Positions 37,206-47,054 of a DNA stretch of 64,000 nucleotides are shown here, in pieces. Origin of the DNA: Deltaproteobacteria bacterium UBA5329 (GTDB taxonomy: Bacteria > Desulfobacterota > Syntrophorhabdia > Syntrophorhabdales > Syntrophorhabdaceae). Both the position numbers and the translations under genes were made by a program. Below the pieces are notes generated by a model that had not been told where the DNA came from, made no database searches, and worked only from the letters and a program-made list of their open reading frames with translations. Where the stretch lies: contig DHQV01000023.1 in assembly GCA_002408185.1 (NCBI GenBank), positions 38,881-102,880 of the forward strand, written 5' to 3'. Every line of letters starts with the position of its first letter. Position 1 is the stretch's first letter.

Positions 37206-39296
37206 CTAATATGGTTTTCCCAATTCGGTATTTTCCCACGACATATCTTTTCGGCCTGCCATGATTATATTTCGTGTCTTCTTTTGTATGTGGGAAGTGG
37301 CAGAAAATGCCTCCTTCAATGATTGTTTCTGATGATTCGTAAAGGTGTTGGGGTCGATATGATTGCCGAAATCCCTGCCTTCATTTAGGTCATGCAGGTT
37401 ATTTTCTATTTTGATCATCAAAAAAGTCTCCAGGGCATTTCTGAATAATTCGGTTTCGTCCGGCAAGAACACATTTTGTTTCCCAAGGGCTTTCAGCCTG
37501 TCGAGGCTATTTACTTCTTCCAGCTGGCAATAGAATGCAAGTATTTTGAGACACGATGTCAGGGGTAGAAGGCCGAGATTCTTAAAATTAACCTTGTTTT
37601 TATGTTTGCCATTTTTCTCGACTATTAAATTCTTAAAAATACCCAGAGGAAGGGGTATGGAGGCTATCGCATCAGCGAGGTCCTCGAGAAAATGCGGGTT
37701 GTTCCTGATACACTTAAAAATATGGGACCTGAGGTCCTTCTCCAGTTCCTTGTTCCCATAGACAGTCCGGAAATCGAGAAATACATATCTATCGATCATA
37801 TTCTCGTAGTCATGAGTCTTCGAAAAGATCAGGTCCTCGGCCCGTCTTTTCCATGAATCCAGGGTGCCGTAGTATTTCCGGTTGGTTGCCATAATATTTC
37901 CCTTGCATGCAGGAAACCCGCATCTTTTAAGGGAATTGACCACCTTGACAGAAAAATGACTGAAATATTCTGCTGCTTGGGCACCGGCAGCGGATGAAAA
38001 CATCAGGCCATTATCCTGGTCCGTCAAAATTGTCTGTTCCTGCCGGCCTTCGCTCCCCAAACCCAGCCAGGCGTACGGGGTGGGGGCTTTGCCAAGTTCG
38101 TTTTCGACGAACATAACAACTTTCCGGGTTATCTTATCGTTCAGTGCGCTTATGATCTTACAGATATGAGAAGCGGTGGCGCCATCGGCCATGAGTGCAC
38201 GGAGCACTTTTCCAACCTCCTGCCGGTGCGTGTCGAGCATCGGCAGATCCGGCGCGCTTTCAATATTCCGTATCAGGGCGAGAACATCACGTCCTCTGAA
38301 ACGCAGGAGATCGAAGCCCGTCAATATCCCTATTGGTTTTCCTTTATGTATCACGACGAGCTTGCTGGTCTTATGCTTCATCATCTCGTGGATTGCGTCG
38401 AATACGTAATCGTTCCCATTGATCGTGAAATAATCTTTCCTGATAATCGACCGGACGGGTTCGGAAAGTTCCCGCTCTTCCATGGCAAGGGCCTTGATAA
38501 TTTCACGCAACCCCACCAATCCGATCATGCCTGTTGCGTCGTTGATCATTGCCGTGCTTGCTTTCTTTTCTATGAGCACGGTTGCGACAGATCGTATGCT
38601 GTCGCCTTCATTGCAGGAAACCGAATGCTGGCCTATCAGGTCATTGACCTGCTTTCGATATAAAAAAGGTTCCACACGGGACATTCCGGGCGCTTCGGCC
38701 AGAATTTCCTGATAGATATTACTTATTCTCTGCATAAACAGATTAATGTAAAAGTCCTTGAATTCAGGGTGTCTTCCAACCATATCTAGAAATGAATTCC
38801 TGTTCTGAACGAGACAGCGGGTCCATTCTATCGCCGCGATATAAGAACCGGTATCGACGTCTGTCAGAAGGGACATCTCGCCAAAACATTCGTCCTTTTC
38901 TAGGTATCCAAGGATCATCTCCCTGTTTTTATGACCAACATAAACGCGCACAAGCCCGTCTTTTATCAGATATAAATGGGTTCCCTTATTAAGATCTCCA
39001 ATTATCGTCTGCCCCGGTCTGAAATCCTTCCATTCCATGGTCTGCGCTATCAATTCCAATTCTTTGACGTACAATTTTTTAAAAGGCTTGATACGTTGAA
39101 GAAAATTAACGATAAGACAGTCTCCGGCATTCCTCTGCACAAACAGGGCATGCTGGAGATCTTCCTCTTTAATGTGTGCAAGATCGATCAGTATTTGTCC
39201 CAAGGCCTTACGTGTTGTGTTCTGCAGGCGAAGCGCCGTCTCGATGCTTTGGACATCGGCATAACCGCGATAAACGAGAATTTCTCCTATCTTCAC
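37206..39296 (-). CDS. Cyclic-nucleotide/CBS/DUF294 signalling protein
   Basis: A 696-residue multidomain protein. Residues about 1-55 resemble the MshEN/T2SSE N-terminal domain (KIGEILVYRGYADVQSIETAL). A cNMP-binding domain follows (about 85-205, with YLEKDECFGEMSLL), then a CBS pair (about 215-345). Next is a DUF294 nucleotidyltransferase domain related to GlnD (WLGLGSEGRQEQTILTDQDNG) and a C-terminal DUF294_C region. GTG 39296 follows GGAGGTGA, which rules out a longer start. It may couple cyclic-nucleotide and adenylate sensing to protein nucleotidylylation; this is inference. Confidence 0.88.
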   Translation of the reverse strand: MKIGEILVYRGYADVQSIETALRLQNTTRKALGQILIDLAHIKEEDLQHALFVQRNAGDCLIVNFLQRIKPFKKLYVKELELIAQTMEWKDFRPGQTIIGDLNKGTHLYLIKDGLVRVYVGHKNREMILGYLEKDECFGEMSLLTDVDTGSYIAAIEWTRCLVQNRNSFLDMVGRHPEFKDFYINLFMQRISNIYQEILAEAPGMSRVEPFLYRKQVNDLIGQHSVSCNEGDSIRSVATVLIEKKASTAMINDATGMIGLVGLREIIKALAMEERELSEPVRSIIRKDYFTINGNDYVFDAIHEMMKHKTSKLVVIHKGKPIGILTGFDLLRFRGRDVLALIRNIESAPDLPMLDTHRQEVGKVLRALMADGATASHICKIISALNDKITRKVVMFVENELGKAPTPYAWLGLGSEGRQEQTILTDQDNGLMFSSAAGAQAAEYFSHFSVKVVNSLKRCGFPACKGNIMATNRKYYGTLDSWKRRAEDLIFSKTHDYENMIDRYVFLDFRTVYGNKELEKDLRSHIFKCIRNNPHFLEDLADAIASIPLPLGIFKNLIVEKNGKHKNKVNFKNLGLLPLTSCLKILAFYCQLEEVNSLDRLKALGKQNVFLPDETELFRNALETFLMIKIENNLHDLNEGRDFGNHIDPNTFTNHQKQSLKEAFSATSHIQKKTRNIIMAGRKDMSWENTELGKPY

Positions 39297-39584
39297 GGTT
39301 TCACCTCCAAGAAAACGTCCGGTGGAATATGTCAGCATGGAAAGGTGTTAGAAATATACACAGGAGAGTCTAAAAGAGACAATGAACAGTAGCAACAGAA
39401 TTCAAAAGTCTATGCTAACCCTCAAGGTCTATCTTAGCACAAAATCTCGATATTGGAATTCATGGACGGAGGCCGTCATCGAAACTACCTGATTTTCCAT
39501 GGAAAAGTATATTGGGCAATACCCTGGCCGGTGTTACTATTTTGTACGAGATCAAGCCGGATCAGCTTGTCCTGTGAATATAAA

Positions 39585-39659
39585 TGGAGCCGACGATGGG
39601 AATCGAACCCGCGACCTGCTCATTACGAGTGAGCTGCTCTGCCTCTGAGCTACGTCGGC
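39585..39659 (-). tRNA. tRNA-Thr (anticodon CGT)
   Basis: On the minus strand the acceptor GCCGACG pairs with CGTCGGC, the anticodon loop is CTCGTAA with CGT, and the T arm is standard. The 3' CCA is encoded in the gene (39585-39587). Confidence 0.94.
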
Positions 39660-39726
39660 GCTGATTGTTATATAGCATAACCCGGCGTTATCGTACAATA
39701 TAAATTTGTGCAGCATGGCGTTGGCC

Positions 39727-40539
39727 TCAAGGCCGCTCGAGGAGCGCTACGGCGATGAGCAATACGATCACCTCCGATACTTCATTAATGCAGCCCAAGC
39801 TATCCCCGGTCAGGCCGCCGAATCGGGTGTTGAAAAGTGCGCGCATGGTGTAACCTGCGAGCAATGAAGCCAGGAGCGCGGCGAGGAAATATGGGACGAA
39901 ATTTCGCATCGTAAATGGACAGGCACCATAGCTCACGAGATAAATGATACCCGAAAGGAGAAAAATGAGGGTACAGGCAAGGATAACATGCGGCGCATGT
40001 ATCCTGCCGAGGAATATCTTCCCGAGGCCGTCATTGCGGGCGCTCTTTGCGCCGGGCATCATCATCGTCATGGACCATGCCGAGATCATGGGCATGAGCA
40101 TTATTACGGGATTCAACCCGTAAGCCGGCATCTGAAGCATCTCTTTGAGAAGGGCATACTTAAGGAGCAAAAAGACGGCAATAGCCGTTATACCGACAGG
40201 ACCCGATGTGCTGTCGCGCATGACTGCGAGCCTTTTTTGCCTGTCCTGCTCCTGGTCCCCGGTCGATCTCACGGACAGCGCATCGAATGTATCGGACAGG
40301 CCGTCCTGATGGAAACAACCATTCATGGCGAGATACAGTATTATGACAAGGACCGATGTCACCGACGGCGAGAGGAGCTTAAGAAAAAGGAATGCGGCAG
40401 CGGCGAGAAAGAGGCCCTGGAAGAAGCCGACGAAGGGGAAAAATACGGCCGACCACCTCAGGTCGTCGGTTGATACGGGGCGGCGCGTACGTATCGGAAT
40501 GATCGTCAGGAATTGAAATGCCGCGATGATCCTTTTCAT
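39727..40539 (-). CDS. cobS: Adenosylcobinamide-GDP ribazoletransferase
   Basis: Cobalamin synthase, a 270-residue inner-membrane enzyme that joins adenosylcobinamide-GDP and alpha-ribazole in the final assembly of B12. Family segments are QFLTIIPI at the start, FFPFVGFFQG, NGCFHQDGLSDTFDAL (metal-binding aspartates) and RDSTSGPVG. It is the last gene of the riboswitch-controlled cobalamin unit, with only a heptamer repeat between it and cobT. Confidence 0.94.
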   Translation of the reverse strand: MKRIIAAFQFLTIIPIRTRRPVSTDDLRWSAVFFPFVGFFQGLFLAAAAFLFLKLLSPSVTSVLVIILYLAMNGCFHQDGLSDTFDALSVRSTGDQEQDRQKRLAVMRDSTSGPVGITAIAVFLLLKYALLKEMLQMPAYGLNPVIMLMPMISAWSMTMMMPGAKSARNDGLGKIFLGRIHAPHVILACTLIFLLSGIIYLVSYGACPFTMRNFVPYFLAALLASLLAGYTMRALFNTRFGGLTGDSLGCINEVSEVIVLLIAVALLERP

Positions 40540-40566
40540 AACCCTTCACCGGTCCCTTGGATTTAT

Positions 40567-40587
40567 ATCACCCATCATCCATCACCT
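40567..40587. repeat. ATCACCC-type tandem heptamers
   Basis: Three tandem 7-mers (ATCACCC, ATCATCC, ATCACCT) fill the gap between cobT and cobS. The cobT stop and its last codons lie in the repeat. This is the fourth distinct heptamer in the window. Confidence 0.65.
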
Positions 40588-41633
40588 ATCTTCTTATCCA
40601 CCCCCGCTTCGTCGAAAGTGGCCATCTCGCGGTAGATCTTGCATCCTGCGTCGATAAGCGGCATTGCAAGCGCCGCACCCGTTCCTTCTCCGAGCCGGAG
40701 ACCGAGGTCAAGTATGGGCTCGAGGCCCATTGTTTCAAGCATTATGGACTGGCCCGGTTCCACCGAGTTGTGCGCGGCGAACATGTAGCCGGCTGCCGAC
40801 CTGTCGATGCCGTATGCAATGACGGCCCCTGCCGTCGATATGAGACCGTCAATGATAACAGGGATGCGGCGCGATGCGGCCCCGAGGATAAGCCCGGCTA
40901 TCCCGCCGATCTCTGCGCCTCCGACAGCCGCCAGAACACCGATGGGGTCGGATGGATCGGGCCTGTTGACCGCTATTGCATCTTCTATGACCCTGATCTT
41001 GTGTGCGAGTCCTTCGTCGGTGATGCCCGTGCCGTACCCGGTCACCTCGGCCACAGGCGTACCGGTCATGACCGAGGCGATGGCACTCGAGGGCGTCGTA
41101 TTTCCAATTCCCATGTCGCCCGTTCCGAACAGGGTGTATCCCCTGTCGGCATACTCGCCGGCAAGCTCGATGCCCGCGTCGACAATATGCATGGCCTCTT
41201 CGCGGGTCATTGCCGGTCCCTTACGCATGTTGCGCGTGCCTCGGACTATTTTTTTCCGGATGAGGACGGGATGATCGTCAAAATCATGGTCGACCCCGAT
41301 ATCGACAACAACCACATCGGCGCCGGCATGCCGGGCAAGCACATTAATGCCGGCCCCACCATTGAGAAAATTAAGCACCATCTGGACGGTGACTTCCCTG
41401 GGGTAGGCTGAGACCCCTTCTTCCACCACGCCGTGATCGCCCGTAAATGTAAATATTGCCTTTTTGTAGAAGGGCGCCGGTATCTCCGTGCCCGTTATAG
41501 CGACAATGCGCTTTGCAAATTCTTCGAGCCTCCCGAGGCTTCCCTTGGGCTTGGTCAGGCTGTCGAGCCGCCGTGCAGCGACGTTGAAAAGCTTCCTGTC
41601 GATCGGGTAGATGTGCATGTCCTTCAGTGTCAT
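40575..41633 (-). CDS. cobT: Nicotinate-nucleotide-dimethylbenzimidazole phosphoribosyltransferase
   Basis: Activates the lower-ligand base as alpha-ribazole phosphate. The 352-residue product shows [33 protein letters not shown] and [13 protein letters not shown]. The catalytic-glutamate region of CobT enzymes corresponds to the C-terminal part, including [13 protein letters not shown]. It overlaps cobU by four bases. Confidence 0.95.
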   Translation of the reverse strand: MTLKDMHIYPIDRKLFNVAARRLDSLTKPKGSLGRLEEFAKRIVAITGTEIPAPFYKKAIFTFTGDHGVVEEGVSAYPREVTVQMVLNFLNGGAGINVLARHAGADVVVVDIGVDHDFDDHPVLIRKKIVRGTRNMRKGPAMTREEAMHIVDAGIELAGEYADRGYTLFGTGDMGIGNTTPSSAIASVMTGTPVAEVTGYGTGITDEGLAHKIRVIEDAIAVNRPDPSDPIGVLAAVGGAEIGGIAGLILGAASRRIPVIIDGLISTAGAVIAYGIDRSAAGYMFAAHNSVEPGQSIMLETMGLEPILDLGLRLGEGTGAALAMPLIDAGCKIYREMATFDEAGVDKKIGDG

Positions 41634-42154
41634 TGCCTCGTTCCCTTTATCTTGAGCGGGATTCCGGCTACCATGAAATAGACATCGGTCGAAATTGCTG
41701 CGATGCCGGCGTTCAGGCGGCCGAGAAAGTCCCTGTATTCCCTGCCGATCGGCGTATCGGGCACGAGCCCGAGGCCGATTTCATTCGATACGATAAAAAG
41801 GTCTGCCGGTGTTTGCCGTGTGACCGCTTGTAAGAATTCATCGCTATACCGGTCGAATGGCAATTCACGCATGAGTATGTTGGAGACCCACAAAGTAAGG
41901 CAGTCGACGAGGACGACGTCATGGCCAGGAACGATCCGGGAAATAAGCGCCGGCAGTTCCACAGGCTCCTCAAACGTGTCCCACTCGGCAGAGCGTTCAC
42001 TCCTGTGCCGGGCTATCCGCACGGCCATTTCATCATCGAGCGCCTCCGCAGTCGCGACAAACGCCTTCTTGCCTGTGATTGCCGACGCTTCCCTCAAGGC
42101 ATACGAGCTTTTTCCACTGCGCGCACCGCCCAGGATCAGGACTCTTTTTGACAT
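41630..42154 (-). CDS. cobU: Adenosylcobinamide kinase / adenosylcobinamide-phosphate guanylyltransferase
   Basis: A 174-residue bifunctional enzyme in the cobinamide salvage and nucleotide-loop step. The P-loop is [12 protein letters not shown] at the N-terminus, and the second family motif is [13 protein letters not shown]. The guanylylated His lies in [19 protein letters not shown]. Its start overlaps the ABC ATPase gene by 19 bases. Confidence 0.94.
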   Translation of the reverse strand: MSKRVLILGGARSGKSSYALREASAITGKKAFVATAEALDDEMAVRIARHRSERSAEWDTFEEPVELPALISRIVPGHDVVLVDCLTLWVSNILMRELPFDRYSDEFLQAVTRQTPADLFIVSNEIGLGLVPDTPIGREYRDFLGRLNAGIAAISTDVYFMVAGIPLKIKGTRQ

Positions 42155-42939
42155 TTTTCCTTAACCTCCTCGGACACGATCAGTAAGAAGGGTTTGCCGG
42201 AAAGTGGGCTCTCACGAACAATGACCACGGTCTTGTAGACCTCTTCAATGATCTTGTAATTGAGAACTTCGCTGGGTTGCCCGCATTTCTTTACGCGTCC
42301 GTTATCGATAAGAGCTATCGTGTCGCAATACTCCGACGCTAGGTTGAGGTCGTGAAGGATAATGACGACCGTCAATCCCTCCTGCCGGTTGAGCCGCCTG
42401 ACAAGGTCGAGAATACCGACCTGGTGTGTGATATCGAGATGCGATGTCGGCTCGTCGAGAAGAAGGACCTTTGGTTCCTGGGCGAGGCCGCGCGCGATGA
42501 ATGCCAGTTGGACTTCGCCGGCGCTCATCTCGGACATGAGCGCGTCCTTGAGATGTATTATGCCCGTCAGCTCCATCGCCCTTTCCGCAATGGAATTATC
42601 GTTGTGCGTCTCGAAGAACTGCAACTTTTTGTAGTAAGGTATCCTGCCCAGCAGGACAAATTCCCTCACCGTCATGGGAAGTGATGGCGTGGTCTGTGAA
42701 ACGACTGCGAGTGACCGTGCGATATCGTTTGCGCGCAGGTGCTTCATGTCGGCACCATCGAGGAATATCTCTCCCTTGACAATGTGCATAAGACGTGTAA
42801 CGGCTTTCAGCATTGTCGTCTTGCCCGACCCGTTTGGCCCTATGATGCCGAAAAATTGACCTGTTTCAATCGAAAGGTCGATATCTTTGAGAACCAATTT
42901 TTCACCGTATCCGCATGAAAGCCCCTTTATCTCGATCAC
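42136..42939 (-). CDS. btuD: Cobalamin/iron-siderophore-type ABC transporter ATPase
   Basis: A 267-residue ABC ATPase with Walker A GPNGSGKTT, signature MSAGEVQLAFIARGLAQ and Walker B VLLLDEPTSHLD. Family similarity covers both cobalamin and ferric-siderophore importers. The riboswitch and cob genes around it make vitamin B12/corrinoid the likely cargo. It overlaps the permease start by four bases. Confidence 0.88.
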   Translation of the reverse strand: MIEIKGLSCGYGEKLVLKDIDLSIETGQFFGIIGPNGSGKTTMLKAVTRLMHIVKGEIFLDGADMKHLRANDIARSLAVVSQTTPSLPMTVREFVLLGRIPYYKKLQFFETHNDNSIAERAMELTGIIHLKDALMSEMSAGEVQLAFIARGLAQEPKVLLLDEPTSHLDITHQVGILDLVRRLNRQEGLTVVIILHDLNLASEYCDTIALIDNGRVKKCGQPSEVLNYKIIEEVYKTVVIVRESPLSGKPFLLIVSEEVKEKCQKES

Positions 42940-43961
42940 AAGGCACCGTCTGTTCGCCCCGACAGGTGACGGCGGCTCAAGATATAGATGAAGATGCTTC
43001 CCCCGAGAATTCCGGTGATGACCCCGACCGGAAGCTCGACAGGGGCAAATGCGGTCCGCGCTATCGTATCACAGAAGATCAGGAAACCCGCGCCTGTAAG
43101 AAAAGATATTACAATAAGTTTCCTGTGGTCGTAGCCGGTCATAATTCTCACAAAATGAGGTACGATAAGGCCGACGAAGCCAATGATCCCCGTGAGCGAC
43201 ACACTGATTCCCGTCAGCAGGGATGCAAGGATGAAAAGCTGTTTCTTTGTCCTTTCTGTATTGATTCCGAGATGTATGGCTTCCTCCTCCCCGAGAGACA
43301 GAGCGTTGAGGACGGATGCCATGAGGTAAGACAGGAAAAGGCCGAGAACGGCAGTGATACCGATAATAATGATGAGCGCCCAGCTTGGTTCCTCTAACGA
43401 CCCCATGATCCAGAACACGATGCTGTGCACCTCCTCTGTCTTTGCTATTGCGAGGATGAGGACGACGAGCGACGTGGATATGAAGCTCGTCATAACACCT
43501 GTCAGGAGAATACCCTGCATCCGGACAACGTTCCGGCGCATGTTGACAAAATAGAGCGGCAGGATAACGAGGCATGAACCGATAAAACCGGAGACTGGCA
43601 GCACGATAGCCGGGAAAATATCCTGGAGTTTCAAAATGATGCACAGGGCAGCCCCGAGAGCGGCACCCCCGGGCATGCCGAGCGTATATGGTTCCACGAG
43701 CGGGTTTCGGAACATGCCCTGGAGAATGACCCCCGCGACCGAAAGCGCGCCGCCCACCGCAAATCCCAGTATTATCCTGGGAAGCCGTATGTCGATCAGA
43801 ATGCTGTATTCGGGTGTCGTGTTTCCGCCGGCAATGACCGAAAATATTCTCCTCAAGGGGATGCCGGCCGATCCGCTTATGATCGCGGCAATGACTGCTG
43901 CGGTCAAAAACAGGACCGCACCCGGCAGAATCCACCTCATGCCCCTTTGTCTCATTTCCAC
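42936..43961 (-). CDS. btuC: FecCD/BtuC-family ABC permease
   Basis: A 341-residue inner-membrane permease with about ten helices. Family landmarks include RLPRIILGFAVGGALSVAGVILQ, NPLVEPYTLGMPGGAALGA, and the C-terminal GFVGLIVPHFVRI that contacts the ATPase. Corrinoid uptake is inferred from the operon. It overlaps btuF by ten bases. Confidence 0.88.
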   Translation of the reverse strand: MEMRQRGMRWILPGAVLFLTAAVIAAIISGSAGIPLRRIFSVIAGGNTTPEYSILIDIRLPRIILGFAVGGALSVAGVILQGMFRNPLVEPYTLGMPGGAALGAALCIILKLQDIFPAIVLPVSGFIGSCLVILPLYFVNMRRNVVRMQGILLTGVMTSFISTSLVVLILAIAKTEEVHSIVFWIMGSLEEPSWALIIIIGITAVLGLFLSYLMASVLNALSLGEEEAIHLGINTERTKKQLFILASLLTGISVSLTGIIGFVGLIVPHFVRIMTGYDHRKLIVISFLTGAGFLIFCDTIARTAFAPVELPVGVITGILGGSIFIYILSRRHLSGRTDGAL

Positions 43962-44836
43962 CCCCCGGCGTCATCAGGGTGCAGGAGCCCGGTTATGCGT
44001 TTCAATGACCTGGCGAAGCTTAAAGGGGTAGGGCTGCATACATTGTTCGAATCGACGATATATATTCTTCCATTCCTTACGGCGTTCACCGAGGAGTATC
44101 TTTTCCAAACCCGGCGCTCGTTATCGCCGCTCAACCCCATCGTAACGATCAAAATAACATCCGGGTTCCTCACTATAGCCTCTTCCCGTCCCACGCTGCC
44201 TGACGACGCGTCCTGGAAAATATTCACGGCACCGGCGAACTCAAGATAATCATTGACAAAAAAATCCCTCGTTGCAACGAAGAACGGTTTTGTACCGAGT
44301 TCGATCAAGACTCTGGGTTTCTTGAACCGTGCAGTCTTTTTCCGGATGGCATCCACCTCGGAGCGCGCGGTATCGACAATGCGCCGGGCCTCGAGAGACG
44401 TTCCGGTCGCATTTCCTATCCACACGAACATATCGCAGATACCGGAAAAGGTGTCGGGTATCTCGTGTGTGAGCACCTTTAAGCCGAGCGACCTCATTTT
44501 AGTCAGGACCTTCGGGTTTGTAAGGCTCATGGCCAGCACGAGGTCCGGCCGTAATTGTACGATCTTCTCGATATCGGGCTCGATGACCGTTCCCATTACG
44601 GGTTTAGTTCTTGCCTCGGCTGGCCGGTCGCAGTATATTGTGACGCCCACGATATTGTTTTTAAGTCCTAGAAGATACAGGGATTCAGTGATTGGAGGGC
44701 TTAAGGAGACGATGCGCATCGGGCGGCCGGGGCCGCTGCCGGCAGCGTGAGCGGGTGCCGCAAGGCATGCTGCAACAATAAAAGAAGAGCATACGACCGT
44801 GATGACGATTTTCCTGAAAAGCGCGGGTGCGATCAT
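43952..44836 (-). CDS. btuF: Cobalamin-type periplasmic substrate-binding protein
   Basis: A 294-residue class III binding protein with a cleavable signal peptide ending near AHA. RIVSLSPPITESLYLLGL and PDLVLA mark the BtuF/FepB family fold. It delivers corrinoid to BtuC in the inferred transporter. Its ATG overlaps the stop of a small upstream ORF (ATGA at 44833-44836), pointing to translational coupling. Confidence 0.88.
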   Translation of the reverse strand: MIAPALFRKIVITVVCSSFIVAACLAAPAHAAGSGPGRPMRIVSLSPPITESLYLLGLKNNIVGVTIYCDRPAEARTKPVMGTVIEPDIEKIVQLRPDLVLAMSLTNPKVLTKMRSLGLKVLTHEIPDTFSGICDMFVWIGNATGTSLEARRIVDTARSEVDAIRKKTARFKKPRVLIELGTKPFFVATRDFFVNDYLEFAGAVNIFQDASSGSVGREEAIVRNPDVILIVTMGLSGDNERRVWKRYSSVNAVRNGRIYIVDSNNVCSPTPLSFARSLKRITGLLHPDDAGGWK

Positions 44837-45018
44837 GTTTCACCCCGTATCGAGGGGCTGAGAATATCGAGAAAGAATTGGTCAACATCGGACCGGACCG
44901 GTAAACTCCTTCCTGCCCACCCGCAGGCCTTGGAATATCCCCGCCCGTGTTGTCGTATCCTGTGGTGAAGCACGTTGTCCGCTATACGCGCATCGAAATG
45001 ATTGTTGAGCGATCCCAT
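44833..45018 (-). CDS. Small ORF coupled to btuF (hypothetical)
   Basis: A 61-residue ORF that fills the gap between btuB and btuF and ends in an ATGA overlap with btuF. It is His/Arg-rich with one Cys, has no signal or membrane segment, and I recognise no family. The ribosome site is poor. It could be a real accessory protein, a coupling peptide or simply an open frame. Confidence 0.35.
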   Translation of the reverse strand: MGSLNNHFDARIADNVLHHRIRQHGRGYSKACGWAGRSLPVRSDVDQFFLDILSPSIRGET

Positions 45019-45031
45019 GCCCGGGACCTGT

Positions 45032-47026
45032 TCAAAATTGGTACGTATACTGCACCCCCAACAGGTAATTGCGTTCGGGTGATGGATAAAAGTATTGCAT
45101 CCCGGTGCTGTTCACGACAACCCCATATTCGCTGTACTGCTTGTCGAAGATGTTCCTGACAGCGCCTGTTACCTTCAAGCCTTTCCACGTATAGACCGCG
45201 GACAGATCGTATACCGTAAAACCGCCCATTTTCGGGAAACTGTTGGTTACATCGCTCGTCATGTACCTGCTGCCGACATACTGCGACGAGAATGTCATGG
45301 TAAGTGCGTCCACCACCCAGGAGATCGCTGCATTGAACTTGTTGGACGGGACCAACGGTATCTTTTTCCCGTCGAGGTCATCCCCGTCGAATACCGTATC
45401 AAGATACGTGTAGCCGAGATCAAGTCTCAGGCTCGGAACGATGACCCAGAAAAGGGTGGCCTCTACGCCCCGTCGTTTTGTTTTCGGGTAATTCGAGTTC
45501 TGAAAGGTCAGGGGATTGTAAAATATCTCGTTCTTGTGGCGGCCGTAAAACCCGGTAACACTGGCGCCGATATTCTTCGCGAAATTGTATCTTACCCCGA
45601 GATCGATCTCTTCCACCGTGGGCGGCTCAAGGTCCTCATTGATAGGGGGAATTGAAAAAGGGCTGAAGAGTTCGTCTGTCGCTGGGAACCTGAAGCCTCT
45701 TGCAAAGTTCACGAATATGTTCCCTTTATCCGGAATAATGTAATTGAGCCCAATGCGCCAGGCATCCTTGTCTTTTTTCATAAAATCATCGATGGCGGAG
45801 AGGGCCCCGGTATTGTCCGTATAGTCGAAATCATACTTTACCTTTGCGAGGCGGTATCCCGTAGTGAAGAGAAGGTCCTTGAGCACAAACAGTTCATCAT
45901 GGATATAAAAACCCCACTCTGTCTTATTGATATTCGTCGTGAAGTCCGTGCCCAACCCGAGATCGTTGCTGCGGCTCGGTGAATAATAATAATCGATCCC
46001 TGCGACGAGGGTGTTTCTGAGTGAAAAAATGTCCCTTTTTATCGTGATCCTGGGCGTCAGAGACGTTGTTTCAAAACGCCTTATGGAATCCCACGGCATG
46101 TTATTCATATCATAGTGAAACGATGTATGCCGCTTCCGGTATGCGGCTCCAAGGGACAACTGTATGGTTTCCGAGGCCTTTACGACGGCCTCGAGATCGA
46201 CAAAATTATCCTCGGTATTTCCTTCATCGGAGGGAGTGGTGGAATCCTTCCTGTCGAAAAGGCCTGTACGCAGTTGTAAGGCCGATAAAGGCCCGGCCAG
46301 GCCATACGTGTCCCTGTGGTGCCCTGCCTTGAGGTTGACGGTAAGGCGGGAGGGGAATTCGTAAGAGAATGAGCCAAGCAGATCTTTTGCATGGAGATCG
46401 TTGTTATGCCTGTACCCGGTCGTGTCGTACGACGAACTGAGAAGGGTGTACGAAATTGCGCCCTGTTTGCCGGAGGCCCCCAGGTACGGGTTGTACAGGT
46501 CGTAACTGCCGGTGTAAAGGCCGGCAATAACGGACGGTTTGCCTTCCCCTTTCTTGAGCAGTATGTTGACCACGCCGCCTATGGCGTTGTCCCCATAAAG
46601 AACGTTTGCCGGGCCGCGATAGATCTCGATCCTTTCGATCATTTCAATCGGCACCTGCATGAGCTCCGGACATGACATATCGATATCGTTTACACGCCTG
46701 CCGTCTATCAGGAACAGGGAATTTTGCGCCGCGTTCTCTCCAAATCCGCGGATGTCTACGGCGGAAAATTTCGGATTACCGAGGAGACCGCGGACATATA
46801 TCCCCTGTTCGTCTTTTAACACGTCCGAAAGCGTCCGGGCACCTTTTTCCTCGAACTGTTCCTTGCCGATTATCGAAACATTTGCCGGGACCTCTTTTAA
46901 CTTCGATTCGGTGCGTGTCGCGGTCACGATGATACTTTCCAGTGTGTGCGGTGATTCCTGAGGGGAGCAATCGATTGGGATAAACACACAATATAACAAT
47001 AAAAAGAGAAGAAAACCGCGGATCAC
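45032..47026 (-). CDS. btuB: TonB-dependent outer-membrane receptor, BtuB-like
   Basis: A 664-residue outer-membrane receptor. A signal peptide is followed by the TonB-box-like TLESIIVTATR and a plug domain (EVPANVSIIGKEQF, RGPANVLYGDNAIGGVVNI). A 22-strand-type barrel follows and ends in aromatic YTYQF. GTG 47026 follows AAGGAGG. The cobalamin riboswitch upstream and the cob/btu genes downstream identify corrinoid as the probable ligand. No tonB, exbB or exbD is in the window. Confidence 0.9.
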   Translation of the reverse strand: MIRGFLLFLLLYCVFIPIDCSPQESPHTLESIIVTATRTESKLKEVPANVSIIGKEQFEEKGARTLSDVLKDEQGIYVRGLLGNPKFSAVDIRGFGENAAQNSLFLIDGRRVNDIDMSCPELMQVPIEMIERIEIYRGPANVLYGDNAIGGVVNILLKKGEGKPSVIAGLYTGSYDLYNPYLGASGKQGAISYTLLSSSYDTTGYRHNNDLHAKDLLGSFSYEFPSRLTVNLKAGHHRDTYGLAGPLSALQLRTGLFDRKDSTTPSDEGNTEDNFVDLEAVVKASETIQLSLGAAYRKRHTSFHYDMNNMPWDSIRRFETTSLTPRITIKRDIFSLRNTLVAGIDYYYSPSRSNDLGLGTDFTTNINKTEWGFYIHDELFVLKDLLFTTGYRLAKVKYDFDYTDNTGALSAIDDFMKKDKDAWRIGLNYIIPDKGNIFVNFARGFRFPATDELFSPFSIPPINEDLEPPTVEEIDLGVRYNFAKNIGASVTGFYGRHKNEIFYNPLTFQNSNYPKTKRRGVEATLFWVIVPSLRLDLGYTYLDTVFDGDDLDGKKIPLVPSNKFNAAISWVVDALTMTFSSQYVGSRYMTSDVTNSFPKMGGFTVYDLSAVYTWKGLKVTGAVRNIFDKQYSEYGVVVNSTGMQYFYPSPERNYLLGVQYTYQF

Positions 47027-47054
47027 GAGAACCTCCTTATGCCTCGTAAGGATT

